The position numbers were made by a program, and so were the translations under genes. 12,556 nucleotides of DNA. It comes from Alphaproteobacteria bacterium. Lineage in GTDB: Bacteria; Pseudomonadota; Alphaproteobacteria; ATCC43930; CGMCC-115725. The DNA lies in assembly GCA_005888515.1 (NCBI GenBank), contig VAZR01000079.1, positions 1 through 12,556 on the forward strand, given 5' to 3'. The notes below the pieces were generated by a model. The model was not told where the DNA came from and searched no databases. It saw nothing but the letters and a program-made list of their open reading frames with translations. Shown here piece after piece: positions 6,618 to 12,556 of the stretch. Within the stretch, counting starts at the first letter, position 1, and the number at the start of each line of letters is the position of its first letter.

Positions 6618-7166
6618 CTACGCGTTGATGTCGACGAGCTCCTCGATGCGGAGCCCGTCGCGCACCTTCTTGACCAGCTCTTCCGGATCGAAATCGATGC
6701 CGACCGGGTTTTTGTCGTCCTCGCGGCGGTTGCGCATGTAGTTCTGGCATTCGATCGCAGTCGCGAAATTGTCGACCAGCAACTCGACCTGGTTGTGGTC
6801 GGGGTCGTAGTAGTACATCGATGTCGTCATGCCGTGATTGACGCAGCGATGCGGCGAGATCCCCTGTTCCTTCAGCTCGAGGTAATGCTCGGTCAGCTCG
6901 TCAAGACCGGAGAAGGTGAAGGCGACGTGGTGCAGCCCGACCTCACCGCCGGCCCGCGCCGTCTTGCCCTCGGTCGGTTTCTTGTCGGCGAGCGGCCCCG
7001 GATCGATAAACGCGACCCGGTGGTGTTCGTCATCATAGCTGATGAAAGCGATGTGCTTGTTTTGAAACAGCACCTCCGCCCCGAGGGTTGTGCAGTACCA
7101 GTCGACCATCTGCTCGCGCCGGTTGGTCTGCAACACGAGATGCGACAGCTTTTTCGGTGATGCCAT
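6618..7166 (-). CDS. VOC-fold (glyoxalase/extradiol dioxygenase-like) protein
   Basis: A 182-residue soluble protein of the vicinal oxygen chelate superfamily, similar in layout to the small extradiol (catechol 2,3-dioxygenase-like) ring-cleavage enzymes. Two beta-alpha-beta-beta-beta modules are visible: KLSHLVLQTNRREQMVDWYC to HRVAFID, and LHHVAFTF to NQVELLVD. Candidate metal ligands are H9, H80 (or H79) and E128, a two-His-one-carboxylate set. The C-terminal tail (about 133-182) is charged and includes DFDPEELVKKVRDG. ATG at 7166 is chosen because GGAGG lies seven bases upstream and the domain begins at once; a longer frame upstream overlaps the preceding gene. The SD overlaps the TAG stop of the upstream dioxygenase-like gene, so the pair is translated together. 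Substrate is not evident; isomerase or glyoxalase activity is possible. Confidence 0.85.
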   Translation of the reverse strand: MASPKKLSHLVLQTNRREQMVDWYCTTLGAEVLFQNKHIAFISYDDEHHRVAFIDPGPLADKKPTEGKTARAGGEVGLHHVAFTFSGLDELTEHYLELKEQGISPHRCVNHGMTTSMYYYDPDHNQVELLVDNFATAIECQNYMRNRREDDKNPVGIDFDPEELVKKVRDGLRIEELVDINA

Positions 7167-7176
7167 TGTGTCCTCC

Positions 7177-7569
7177 CTAAGGTGTGACGCCGCTCGGCAG
7201 CCGCCCGCCGCGGCCGCGGGGCAATGTGTTGAGCCGCAACGGGATCGGGTTGCCGAGCCAGATCGCGAAGCTGCTGTGATCCTTGACCGCATCCTCGGTC
7301 AGCGGGTGGACCAGCACGTCGAGCCCCTCGCGGTTCAGCATCAAATACGACACGACACGCTCGAACTCTGCGGGCTTGAAGATCACCAGGACATTGGCGA
7401 TCGGGTGCGGCCCGACCGGCCCGTCGCGGAAACCGTCGATCTCGACGCGGAATTTGTCACCGACCGCGGCGCACACCCGCTCGGCGACGGAGCGCGTCTT
7501 TGCCGGGTCATAATAGATGTGCGCGTGATATCCCAAATTCTCGACGGATTTTTCGGCTGCATCGCTCAT
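7177..7569 (-). CDS. DOPA 4,5-dioxygenase family protein
   Basis: A 130-residue small protein matching the DOPA 4,5-dioxygenase-like family (found in fungi, where it cleaves DOPA in betalain-type pigment formation, and in many bacteria, where the role is mostly unknown). Conserved histidine motifs are all present: YHAHIYYD (H15, H17), GPHP (H55), LVHPLTEDAVKDH (H88, H98), with SYLMLNREGLDVLVHP and WLGNPIPL typical of the family. The start at 7569 has GGAGG six to seven bases upstream; an upstream ATG at 7644 would add 25 residues without family similarity. The stop TAG (7177-7179) is 10 bases from the ATG of the VOC gene and touches its SD. It has the length and complete histidine set of an active member. 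Confidence 0.87.
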   Translation of the reverse strand: MSDAAEKSVENLGYHAHIYYDPAKTRSVAERVCAAVGDKFRVEIDGFRDGPVGPHPIANVLVIFKPAEFERVVSYLMLNREGLDVLVHPLTEDAVKDHSSFAIWLGNPIPLRLNTLPRGRGGRLPSGVTP

Positions 7570-7669
7570 GCGGCAACCTCCGGACTGGCCAGGGCTCAAA
7601 GCAGCGGGTGCCCGATTGTGGCACAAACCGGCGCTCTTGCCCACGCCGGCGCGGCCGTGCGCCCCCGCA

Positions 7670-7696
7670 GGGCGGAAAGCCGGTCGCGTTCCGCCC
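7670..7696. other. Hairpin GGGCGGAA/TTCCGCCC in the gap 7570-7754
   Basis: GGGCGGAA (7670-7677) pairs perfectly with TTCCGCCC (7689-7696) across an 11-base loop. It lies 58 bases past the stop of the 70-residue gene on the minus strand and about 100 bases before the dioxygenase-like gene. There is no T-run, so termination would not be of the classic intrinsic type; a role in mRNA stability or a repeat remnant is as likely. Confidence 0.35.
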
Positions 7697-7754
7697 GCGC
7701 GGTCACGCCGGGGTAGGCCGCGTGCGCCCCCAATTTAGGATCGAAGATCGGCGG

Positions 7755-7967
7755 CTACGGCTGCGTCCGGTTTCGGGACGCAAGCTGCGCGTAGCGCCGC
7801 GCCAGTTTCGTCAGCTCCGTCCGCCGCCGCTGGCCGCATTCGCCGTCCGCCAAGAGACGGAACTGGTCGGCGTAGTACCGGTAATGCGCGGCCCGTTCGG
7901 CGCGCGACCGCGGATTGGCCCCGCTATGCGCGCCGGCGCTCCTCCCCGATGCTCGAGCCCCGGACAT
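7755..7967 (-). CDS. Small conserved-looking helical protein of unknown function (70 residues)
   Basis: No function can be assigned. The central part reads RAERAAHYRYYADQFRLLAD, followed by RRRTELTKLARRYAQLASR. This resembles a pattern of short alphaproteobacterial proteins in which a Y-x-x-x-A-x-x-F-R-x-L-A helix is followed by a second helix ending in L-A-x-x-Y-x-x-L-A. No signal peptide or membrane segment is seen; the protein is basic and predicted helical. An SD-like AGAGGA lies five bases before the ATG at 7967. It stands alone between the aminotransferase and the dioxygenase-like genes, more than 180 bases from either, so it may have its own promoter. A chance frame cannot be excluded, since GC-rich DNA makes long open frames easily. 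Confidence 0.55.
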   Translation of the reverse strand: MSGARASGRSAGAHSGANPRSRAERAAHYRYYADQFRLLADGECGQRRRTELTKLARRYAQLASRNRTQP

Positions 7968-8036
7968 CTCGTCCTCTCGGCTTCATTCACCGTCGCAAAA
8001 AACGTCCCCAGGGTACGGAAATTCCTCGTGCGAGCC

Positions 8037-8053
8037 TGTGATCGTTTTGTGAT
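8037..8053. promoter_or_regulatory. TGTGAT direct repeat with 11-bp period
   Basis: TGTGAT occurs at 8037-8042 and 8048-8053 in the 236-base gap between the aminotransferase end and the small-protein start. The location, 70 bases upstream of the minus-strand start at 7967, fits a regulator site. No regulator can be named, and the rest of the gap shows nothing I can support. Confidence 0.25.
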
Positions 8054-8203
8054 TAGCGCCGGCGGATCTGCGGCTGCGCTTCTGAACCAAATGGCCGTGA
8101 CGGGCTCGACCCGGGCATCAAAATCTGTTCGCTGCCGCTCAGGCGGGGGTGGCCAGAACCGGCCCGGCCACGCGGGCGAGCGGCATTGGCGTGCCGGCCG
8201 GCG

Positions 8204-9586
8204 TTACAGCTCGCCTTCGGCCTTCAGCATGCGCACGCTGTTGCGCATTGCCGCGACGGTGTCCTCAAGCTCCGCCTCACCATGGGTGGCCGAAACGACG
8301 CCGCCGGGATGGCTGGAGAGGTCGACGCCGTGCACCATCATCGCGAGGCGCATCTTGTGCACGACCCCGGCGTTGCGATCGCCTTTGAGGCTGGCGAAAG
8401 AATACTGCAGCGGGTCGAAGCGGGTCGGTGTGACCGGCTCGCGCTCGGGGTTCGTGAACAGCTCCAGCATCGAGAAGGTGCCGTAAGCAGCCCAGGGCAC
8501 CCGTTCCTCCTCGAACACCTCGTTGAGCCGCCGGCGCAGATCGTCACTGTATTTATTGGCGCGGGCGCAGGCGTCGGTCTCCGCGACAATCCGCAAGCAG
8601 GCGATGCCGGCTGAGGCTGAAAGCGGGTTGGCGTTGAAGGTGCCGGGATGCGCGATCTTTTCCTTGCCGGCGCCCTTGGTGACCTGGAAATCCAGCAGAT
8701 CGAGAATGTCCTTGCGCCCGGCGACCGCGCCGCCCGGCAGACCGCCGGCGAGGATCTTGGCCAAGGTCGTCAGGTCGGGGCGGATGCCATAAGCCTGCTG
8801 CGCCCCGCCCGGCGCGACGCGGAAGCCGGTCACCACCTCGTCGAAGATCAGCACGACGCCGTGCTCGGCGGTCAGCCGGCGCAATGCCTGCAGGAAATTC
8901 GGGTCGATCGGCAATTTGCCGCCATTGGCGCCGGTCGGCTCGATGATCGCGGCCGCGACCTCGCCCTTGTGCTGCTCCAGGAGCTTGGCCAGCCCCGCCT
9001 CGTCATTCTGGTCGCACAACAGGACATTGCCGGCGACTGCGTCGAGGACACCGGTCGTCGCGGTGCCGTCGAAATGGTTTTGGTGGCCGGATGTCATGTG
9101 ATCGTGCCAGCCGTGGAAATTATAGTTGAACCGGATCAGCTTCGGCCGGCCGGTGAAGGCTCGGGCGAGCCGCACCGCCATCAACGTCGCCTCGGTGCCG
9201 GACGAGGTAAAACGCACCCGTTCGGCCGAGGGGATCAGCCGCATCACTGCTTCGGCCCAGCGGATCTCCAGCTCGTGGCTGGCGCCGAAATGGGTGCCGC
9301 GGTCCAGCTGGGCGTGCACCGCGGCCATGACCTCGGGACGGCAATGGCCGAGCAACATCGCACCGTGCCCGCCGAAATAATCGACATAGCAGCGCCCGTC
9401 GACATCCCATTTGCGCGGGCCTTTGGCGTGGTCGATGTAGATGCCGTACGGTTCGATGTAGCGGGAATCGTGGGTGATGCCGCTCGGGAACAGCTCCGCC
9501 GCCGTGGCGGCGCGCGCCGCCGAGCCCGGCGTCGCGGCGCGGTAGGCGGCAATGATCGGCGAATTCGTGGTCAGGCTATCGGGCAT
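8204..9586 (-). CDS. PLP-dependent class III aminotransferase, glutamate-1-semialdehyde 2,1-aminomutase-like
   Basis: A 460-residue fold-type I PLP enzyme. Landmarks in order: substrate/ring region SGITHDSRYIEPYGIYI (35-51), DVDGRCYVDYFGGHGAMLLGH (61-81), phosphate-binding SSGTEATLMAVRLAR (128-142), NYNFHGWHDH (154-163), the PLP-ring aspartate in VVLIFDEVVTGFR (D249), and the Schiff-base lysine in LTTLAKILAGGLPGG (K277). HPGTFNANPLSASAG follows the lysine, as in the family. It is slightly longer than HemL (about 430), and the cluster holds no tetrapyrrole genes, so a catabolic transaminase or aminomutase is more likely than haem synthesis; that is inference. The ATG at 9586 has GGAG seven bases upstream. 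It is divergent from the nitroreductase across 93 bases. The glycine/serine-rich binding sites look intact. Confidence 0.9.
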   Translation of the reverse strand: MPDSLTTNSPIIAAYRAATPGSAARAATAAELFPSGITHDSRYIEPYGIYIDHAKGPRKWDVDGRCYVDYFGGHGAMLLGHCRPEVMAAVHAQLDRGTHFGASHELEIRWAEAVMRLIPSAERVRFTSSGTEATLMAVRLARAFTGRPKLIRFNYNFHGWHDHMTSGHQNHFDGTATTGVLDAVAGNVLLCDQNDEAGLAKLLEQHKGEVAAAIIEPTGANGGKLPIDPNFLQALRRLTAEHGVVLIFDEVVTGFRVAPGGAQQAYGIRPDLTTLAKILAGGLPGGAVAGRKDILDLLDFQVTKGAGKEKIAHPGTFNANPLSASAGIACLRIVAETDACARANKYSDDLRRRLNEVFEEERVPWAAYGTFSMLELFTNPEREPVTPTRFDPLQYSFASLKGDRNAGVVHKMRLAMMVHGVDLSSHPGGVVSATHGEAELEDTVAAMRNSVRMLKAEGEL

Positions 9587-9613
9587 GTCGGGCTCCGGAT
9601 GCGATCGGCAATA

Positions 9614-9642
9614 GTTGTAGGCCCGCCGCTCGCCGCGGCCAA
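9614..9642 (-). promoter_or_regulatory. Candidate sigma-70-type promoter for the aminotransferase gene
   Basis: On the minus strand TTGGCC (9637-9642) and TACAAC (9614-9619) are separated by 17 bases; each matches four of six consensus positions. The leader to the ATG at 9586 would be about 20 bases with the SD inside. The divergent nitroreductase must start from the same 93-base gap; TAAAAT at 9654-9659 is a weak -10 candidate for it without a good -35. Confidence 0.35.
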
Positions 9643-9679
9643 GCGGCTTACCCTAAAATGAGGCGCGAAGGAGAGCGAC

Positions 9680-10534
9680 ATGACCGAAACTTACCGCGAC
9701 GAGCTGCGCGCCCGCTTCGGCCTCGATCTGGGTCTCGATGGCGAGGTCCCCGACGATGCTTGGCTGCGCCGGGTGCTATTGCGCCGGACGCAGCGCCGCT
9801 ATGCCGACCGGCCGGTGCCCGAATCACTGGTGCGGCTGTTGCTCGCGGCGGCGTTCTCGGCCTCCTCGAAATCCGATTTTCAGCAGGCCTCGGTGATCTG
9901 GCTGAAGGACCGCGTCCGGCGCGATCGGCTGGCGGCGCTGTTCCCGGACATGCCGTGGATCGGCGCCGCGCCGGTATTCCTGGTCTTTGTCGGCGACGCG
10001 CGGCGGCTCGAAAAACTCGGGGAGTTGCGCGGCCATCGCCAGTCCAACCGCACGCTCGAAGGGTTCTTCAACGCCACGATCGATGCCGCCCTCGCCTTGC
10101 AGACCTGCACGCTGGCAGCCGAAACGCTCGGGCTCGGCTGCTGCCCGATCAGCGTGCTCCGTAATCGCATCGCCGAAGTCGCGGAAATCCTCGAGCTGCC
10201 CGACAAGGTGTTTCCGGTGGCCGGGCTGTGCCTCGGCTATCCGGCGCAGCCGGGCTTTATCAGCATGCGGCTGCCGTTGGACGCGACGGTTCATATCGAT
10301 CGCTATGATGAAGCGGGGTTGCCGGCGGTGGTCGATGGTTATGACAAGCGGCGTGACGCGCGCCATTCGATCCGTGACCGCCAGCGCGCACCGGAGCGGT
10401 TCGGCACCGCGGATTTCTACGGCTGGTCGGAGGACAAGGCGCGCCAGGCAATGAACCCGGAAGGAGTCGGCTTTGCGGCCTGGCTGCGCGCCCACGGCTT
10501 CACCTTCGATGAGCCGGAGCCCGCGCCCAGGTAA
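9680..10534 (+). CDS. Nitroreductase family protein, NfsA-like FMN oxidoreductase
   Basis: A 284-residue flavoprotein, likely a homodimeric NAD(P)H-dependent oxidoreductase of the oxygen-insensitive nitroreductase family. RRTQRRYADRPVPESLVRLLLAAAFSA (35-61) gives the FMN-phosphate-binding arginines, followed by SDFQQASVIWLKD, WIGAAPVFLVFVGD, and the NfsA-type LGLGCCPISVLRNRIAEVAEILELPDKVFPVAGLCLGYP, whose RNRIAEV and LCLGYP elements separate this subgroup from NfsB-like enzymes. Residues 225-284 form a C-terminal tail with RFGTADFYGWSEDKARQAMNP typical of that group. Start ATG has AAGGAGAG seven bases upstream. The physiological substrate (flavin, quinone or nitro compound) cannot be read. 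It is divergent from the aminotransferase and 61 bases upstream of the AI-2E family gene. Confidence 0.88.
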   Translation: MTETYRDELRARFGLDLGLDGEVPDDAWLRRVLLRRTQRRYADRPVPESLVRLLLAAAFSASSKSDFQQASVIWLKDRVRRDRLAALFPDMPWIGAAPVFLVFVGDARRLEKLGELRGHRQSNRTLEGFFNATIDAALALQTCTLAAETLGLGCCPISVLRNRIAEVAEILELPDKVFPVAGLCLGYPAQPGFISMRLPLDATVHIDRYDEAGLPAVVDGYDKRRDARHSIRDRQRAPERFGTADFYGWSEDKARQAMNPEGVGFAAWLRAHGFTFDEPEPAPR

Positions 10535-10595
10535 TTTACTCCCGGGAACTCGCTCCCCGGCTGCGGGTTACGACTACACGCGGCAGGCGGGCAGC

Positions 10596-11717
10596 ATGGA
10601 TATGCCGGATACGGTTGTTTCTCCGGGATCGGACGCGGATCTGGCGCCGGCCGAGGCGGTCGAGGCCGAGCCGACCCAGCTCGAAAGGCGGGAAAGGCTC
10701 CGGACGGTTTTTCTCGGCGGTTTGTTGGGGCTGGCAGCGCTGGCAGCTTCCTATGCCGCGGCCGAGATCGTCTTGCCGATCCTGCTGGCCTTCGTGCTGA
10801 ACCTGGTGTTTCGGCCGGTATTGCGGCTCTTGTTGCGGGCGCGCCTGCCGCAGCCATTGGCGGCGCTGTTCATCGTTTTGTCTTTGGTGGCGCTGTTCAT
10901 CGCCGCGGCCGTACTGTTGTCCGGGCCGATCAGCGGGTGGATCGGGCGGCTTCCCGAGACATTGCCGCGCATCGAGCAGCGGCTAAGCTTTCTGAGCCGG
11001 CCGATCAAATCACTGCAAGGGGCGCTTCAGCATGTCGAATGGCTGGCGCCAGGGGGCGGCCAACAAGCCGCGGGACAAGGCGCCCCCCTCCCACAAAACG
11101 TCCTCACCCAGGTTTGGACCGTCGCCGGCGGGGCATTCACGACCCTGGTGGCGCTATTCTTCATCCTCGTGTCGGGTGAAACCTTCCTGCGGCGCCTTGT
11201 CGAAATCCTGCCGCGCTTTAAGAACAAGCGCCAACTCGTCGATATCTCGCAGGAGATCGAGGAAGACATCTCGATCTATCTCGGCACGATCACGATGATG
11301 AATGCCGCGGTCGGAGTCGCGACCGGCGCCGTCGCGGCGCTGAGCGGTCTCGGCGACCCGCTGCTGTGGGGGATCTTTGCGTTTCTGCTGAACTATGTCC
11401 CGATCCTCGGGCCGACAGCCGGCGTTCTCACCTTTTTCGTTGCGGGGCTGGTGGTATTGGATCCGCTCTGGCTAGCTTTTGTTCCAGCCGGACTTTACAT
11501 CCTGATCCACGTCGCCGAGGGCGAGACGATAACGCCGATGCTGCTGGCCCGCCGGTTCACCGTAAACCCGGTGCTGGTCATGATCGGCGTATTCTTCTGG
11601 TATTGGATGTGGGGCGTCGTCGGGGCCATCCTCGCCACCCCGCTCCTGGCGATCACCAAGATCATCTGCGACCGCATCGAGCCGCTGCAGCCGGTCGGCC
11701 ATTTCATCGGCCGCTGA
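10596..11717 (+). CDS. AI-2E family (PerM/YdiK-like) membrane transporter
   Basis: A 373-residue polytopic inner-membrane protein of the AI-2E exporter/PerM family, whose members have been linked to autoinducer-2 export, ion/proton antiport or unknown transport. After a cytoplasmic acidic N-terminus (about 1-35) come two membrane segments (TVFLGGLLGLAALAASYAAA, IVLPILLAFVLNLVFRPVL) and PQPLAALFIVLSLVALFIAAAVLL. A large soluble stretch with PRIEQRLSFLSRPIKSLQ follows. The family hallmark lies at SGLGDPLLWGIFAFLLNYVPILGPTAGVLTF, then the C-terminal HVAEGETITPMLLARRFTVNPVLVMIGVFFWYWMWGVVGAILATPLLAI. The ATG at 10596 is chosen because an earlier frame start (10473) lies inside the nitroreductase and adds a low-complexity tail; the SD is weak (AGGCGGG). 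It ends seven bases before a strong terminator. Confidence 0.87.
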   Translation: MDMPDTVVSPGSDADLAPAEAVEAEPTQLERRERLRTVFLGGLLGLAALAASYAAAEIVLPILLAFVLNLVFRPVLRLLLRARLPQPLAALFIVLSLVALFIAAAVLLSGPISGWIGRLPETLPRIEQRLSFLSRPIKSLQGALQHVEWLAPGGGQQAAGQGAPLPQNVLTQVWTVAGGAFTTLVALFFILVSGETFLRRLVEILPRFKNKRQLVDISQEIEEDISIYLGTITMMNAAVGVATGAVAALSGLGDPLLWGIFAFLLNYVPILGPTAGVLTFFVAGLVVLDPLWLAFVPAGLYILIHVAEGETITPMLLARRFTVNPVLVMIGVFFWYWMWGVVGAILATPLLAITKIICDRIEPLQPVGHFIGR

Positions 11718-11723
11718 AAACAG

Positions 11724-11751
11724 AAAGGCCGCCCTGCTTGGGGCGGCCTTT
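11724..11751. terminator. Bidirectional intrinsic terminator hairpin
   Basis: AAAGGCCGCCC (11724-11734) pairs perfectly with GGGCGGCCTTT (11741-11751) across TGCTTG, an 11-bp GC-rich stem flanked by A and T runs. On the plus strand it follows the AI-2E gene stop by six bases; the U-run is short. On the minus strand the stem is followed by TTTCTGTTTTC, a good U-rich tail, so it can terminate a leftward transcript from the tiny peptide gene at 11794-11865. Confidence 0.85.
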
Positions 11752-11784
11752 CGCCGAATACCAGCGGCCTAAGCGGCCGCGCCG

Positions 11785-11801
11785 ATGCCTAGTTCAGGCA
11801 T
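11785..11801. other. Small hairpin at the end of the tiny peptide frame
   Basis: ATGCCT (11785-11790) pairs with AGGCAT (11796-11801) across five bases. The stop codon of the 23-residue frame (11794-11796) falls in the loop and arm. It lies between the tiny gene and the strong terminator. The function is unknown and the stem is short enough to be chance. Confidence 0.3.
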
Positions 11802-11865
11802 GGACCTCCGCGAGGGCGGGGATCCTGGTCACGGCAGCGGTAGACCGCGGTTTATGGCTAGACAC
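11794..11865 (-). CDS. Tiny open frame, 23-residue peptide, with perfect Shine-Dalgarno and own terminator
   Basis: A GTG-initiated frame of 23 codons plus TGA. The peptide begins MSSHKPR, continues through TAAVTR, and ends PALAEVHA. It has no cysteine, no aromatic residue and no membrane segment. Its support lies in the surroundings. AAAGGAGGTGATCC (11880-11867 on the minus strand) is a 14-base complement of the canonical 16S rRNA 3' end, with seven bases between GGAGG and GTG. A TTGTTT/TACATT promoter with 17-base spacing lies upstream, leaving a leader of about 35 bases. A strong terminator with a U-rich tail follows 42 bases after the stop. The layout is that of a highly translated single small gene, for instance a precursor peptide, leader peptide or toxin-like small protein. 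PqqA was considered (shared Lys-Pro, similar size) but the Glu-x3-Tyr pair is missing. I do not recognise the family. Confidence 0.55.
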   Translation of the reverse strand: MSSHKPRSTAAVTRIPALAEVHA

Positions 11866-11866
11866 A

Positions 11867-11880
11867 GGATCACCTCCTTT
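11867..11880 (-). promoter_or_regulatory. Full-length Shine-Dalgarno AAAGGAGGTGATCC
   Basis: Read on the minus strand these 14 bases complement the canonical 16S 3' tail GGATCACCTCCTTT completely. Other ribosome binding sites in this window match only four to seven bases. The plus-strand reading is not a 16S fragment, because the bases before it do not match the conserved end of helix 45. Confidence 0.75.
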
Positions 11881-11902
11881 CAGTTGTTGCGCCGAAGGCC
11901 CT

Positions 11903-11931
11903 AATGTACGGGCACGTCCGCGGCGAAACAA
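11903..11931 (-). promoter_or_regulatory. Candidate promoter of the tiny peptide gene
   Basis: On the minus strand TTGTTT (11926-11931) and TACATT (11903-11908) are separated by exactly 17 bases. TACATT matches four of six consensus -10 positions and TTGTTT three of six. Transcription would start about 30-35 bases before the GTG codon. The upstream palindrome abuts the -35. Confidence 0.45.
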
Positions 11932-11952
11932 GCGTTTGCGATCGAAAACGCT
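11931..11952. promoter_or_regulatory. Near-perfect 22-bp palindrome, candidate operator
   Basis: AGCGTTT (11931-11937) and AAACGCT (11946-11952) flank GCGATCGA; the full 22 bases equal their reverse complement except for one mismatched pair. The site touches the -35 of the tiny gene's promoter, a typical place for an activator or repressor dimer. It also lies 165 bases upstream of the divergent alpha/beta hydrolase start and could serve both. Confidence 0.45.
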
Positions 11953-12117
11953 ACAGCCCAGTTTCCCAAGCCGTTCCACGGCCGGCGGTGGCGCGGCGGA
12001 GCCGGCGCGGCGATGCGCCGCAGCGCGAATCGCCTCGCTTTCCATAGCCGCCGCGGATATCGCCTCCCTCCGGGTTCATGGCATGATGACGCTCGGAAAC
12101 AGACGAGATGCGCGGCG
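11953..12117. other. Non-coding stretch upstream of the alpha/beta hydrolase
   Basis: GC-rich sequence with small self-complementary patches and no frame I can support. It should contain the promoter of the hydrolase, but no convincing -35/-10 pair is visible. Confidence 0.4.
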
Positions 12118-12556
12118 ATGTCGAGCGACCGGATGACCGTCAACGGGATCGAATTGGAGGTGCTGCGCCGCGGCGCCGGGACCCCGGTTCTACTGCTCCA
12201 CGGCATGGACACGGTGCACCCGCAGGCCCGTTTTCTCGACCTGCTCGGCCGCGACGCCGAGATCATCGCGCCGTCCTCGCCGGGTTTCGGCAACACCAAA
12301 CGCCCGGCCGATTTCGACACGATGTACGATCTTGTGCATCTCTACCTCGCCATGCTCGACGAGCTGCCCTACGACAAGGTGGCGCTGGTCGGCCTGTCGT
12401 TCGGCGGCTGGCTGGCGGCGGAAGTGGCGGTCGCCTCGTGCCATCGCCTGAGCAAGCTGGTCCTCGTCGATGCCGTGGGCATCAAGCTCGGCGGCCCGAC
12501 CGACCGCGACATCCTCGATGTCTTCAACGTCAACCCCGCCGAATTGCGCCGCTGCA
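12118..12556 (+). CDS. Alpha/beta hydrolase (partial, C-terminus beyond the right edge)
   Basis: The first 146 codons of an alpha/beta hydrolase-fold protein run open to the window edge. Visible elements: MTVNGIELEVLRRGAGTPVLLLHGMD with the oxyanion-hole HG (H28-G29), APSSPGFGNTKRP, and the nucleophile elbow VGLSFGGWLA with Ser94. KLVLVDAVGIKLGGPTDRDI follows as the strand after the elbow. The catalytic acid and histidine would lie beyond the window. Esterase, lactonase, haloperoxidase-like or C-C bond (meta-cleavage product) hydrolase are all possible; this part does not decide. ATG at 12118 is taken, with in-frame ATG at 12133 as a plausible alternative; neither has a strong SD. It is divergent from the tiny peptide gene across about 250 bases. 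Confidence 0.82.
   Translation, partial: MSSDRMTVNGIELEVLRRGAGTPVLLLHGMDTVHPQARFLDLLGRDAEIIAPSSPGFGNTKRPADFDTMYDLVHLYLAMLDELPYDKVALVGLSFGGWLAAEVAVASCHRLSKLVLVDAVGIKLGGPTDRDILDVFNVNPAELRRC

Noticed and set aside
8090..8125. Possible tRNA T-arm around GGGCTCGACCCGGGC
   Set aside because: No acceptor stem, anticodon arm or D-arm can be folded around it on either strand.
8648..9661. Plus-strand 337-codon open frame opposite the aminotransferase
   Set aside because: The minus strand carries a complete aminotransferase with all catalytic motifs; the plus-strand translation is a compositional shadow.
11794..11865. PqqA precursor peptide
   Set aside because: Similar size and a Lys-Pro near the N-terminus, but the Glu-x3-Tyr pair that becomes PQQ is absent and no pqq genes are visible.
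11867..11880. Plus-strand GGATCACCTCCTTT as the 3' end of a 16S rRNA gene or fragment
   Set aside because: The bases upstream do not match the conserved 16S 3' region; the minus-strand reading as a Shine-Dalgarno before a frame explains it better.
1..12556. CRISPR arrays, insertion sequences or prophage genes
   Set aside because: No regularly spaced repeats, transposase motifs or phage proteins are visible on either strand.

Overview
The window is GC-rich, with dense genes, frequent GTG/TTG starts, strong GGAGG-type ribosome binding sites and short hairpin-rich intergenic repeats. Together these suggest an alphaproteobacterium (Rhizobiales or Rhodospirillales type). This is an inference from composition and protein flavour; the window has no rRNA or other taxonomic marker.

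Left edge (1-2051, minus strand): the N-terminal 422 codons of a type I secretion (HlyB-type) ABC exporter run off the window. Just upstream in the same direction lies an OmpR-like response regulator whose receiver domain has lost the conserved lysine. A 488-base non-coding stretch (2052-2539) follows, with repeated TAACA/TGTTA elements and a 14-bp perfect palindrome.

Centre-left (2540-6470, plus strand): a dipeptide/oligopeptide-type ABC importer operon, permease-permease-ATPase-ATPase, with no substrate-binding protein gene visible. Two of the four genes are damaged. The first permease lacks about 27-30 residues that should carry the EAA coupling loop. The first ATPase is cut by an in-frame TAG at the glutamate after its Q-loop, with an otherwise intact frame behind it. 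The second permease and second ATPase look intact. The operon ends in a double-hairpin, REP-like element (6480-6605) lying between convergent genes.

Centre (6618-9586, minus strand): a glyoxalase-fold (VOC) dioxygenase-like protein and a DOPA 4,5-dioxygenase-like protein, tightly coupled; a 70-residue small protein; and a PLP-dependent class III aminotransferase of the glutamate-1-semialdehyde aminomutase type. With the transporter next door this suggests uptake and breakdown of an aromatic or amino-acid-like compound, but no substrate can be read from the sequence.

Right (9680-12556, plus strand): an NfsA-like nitroreductase divergent from the aminotransferase, an AI-2E/PerM family membrane protein ending at a strong terminator, and the start of an alpha/beta hydrolase that runs off the window. 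Between the last two, on the minus strand, lies the most unusual item: a 23-codon open frame (11794-11865). It has a 14-base perfect Shine-Dalgarno match, a plausible promoter with 17-bp spacing, a near-perfect 22-bp palindrome next to the -35, and its own terminator shared with the convergent AI-2E gene. It looks like a free-standing gene for a tiny peptide.
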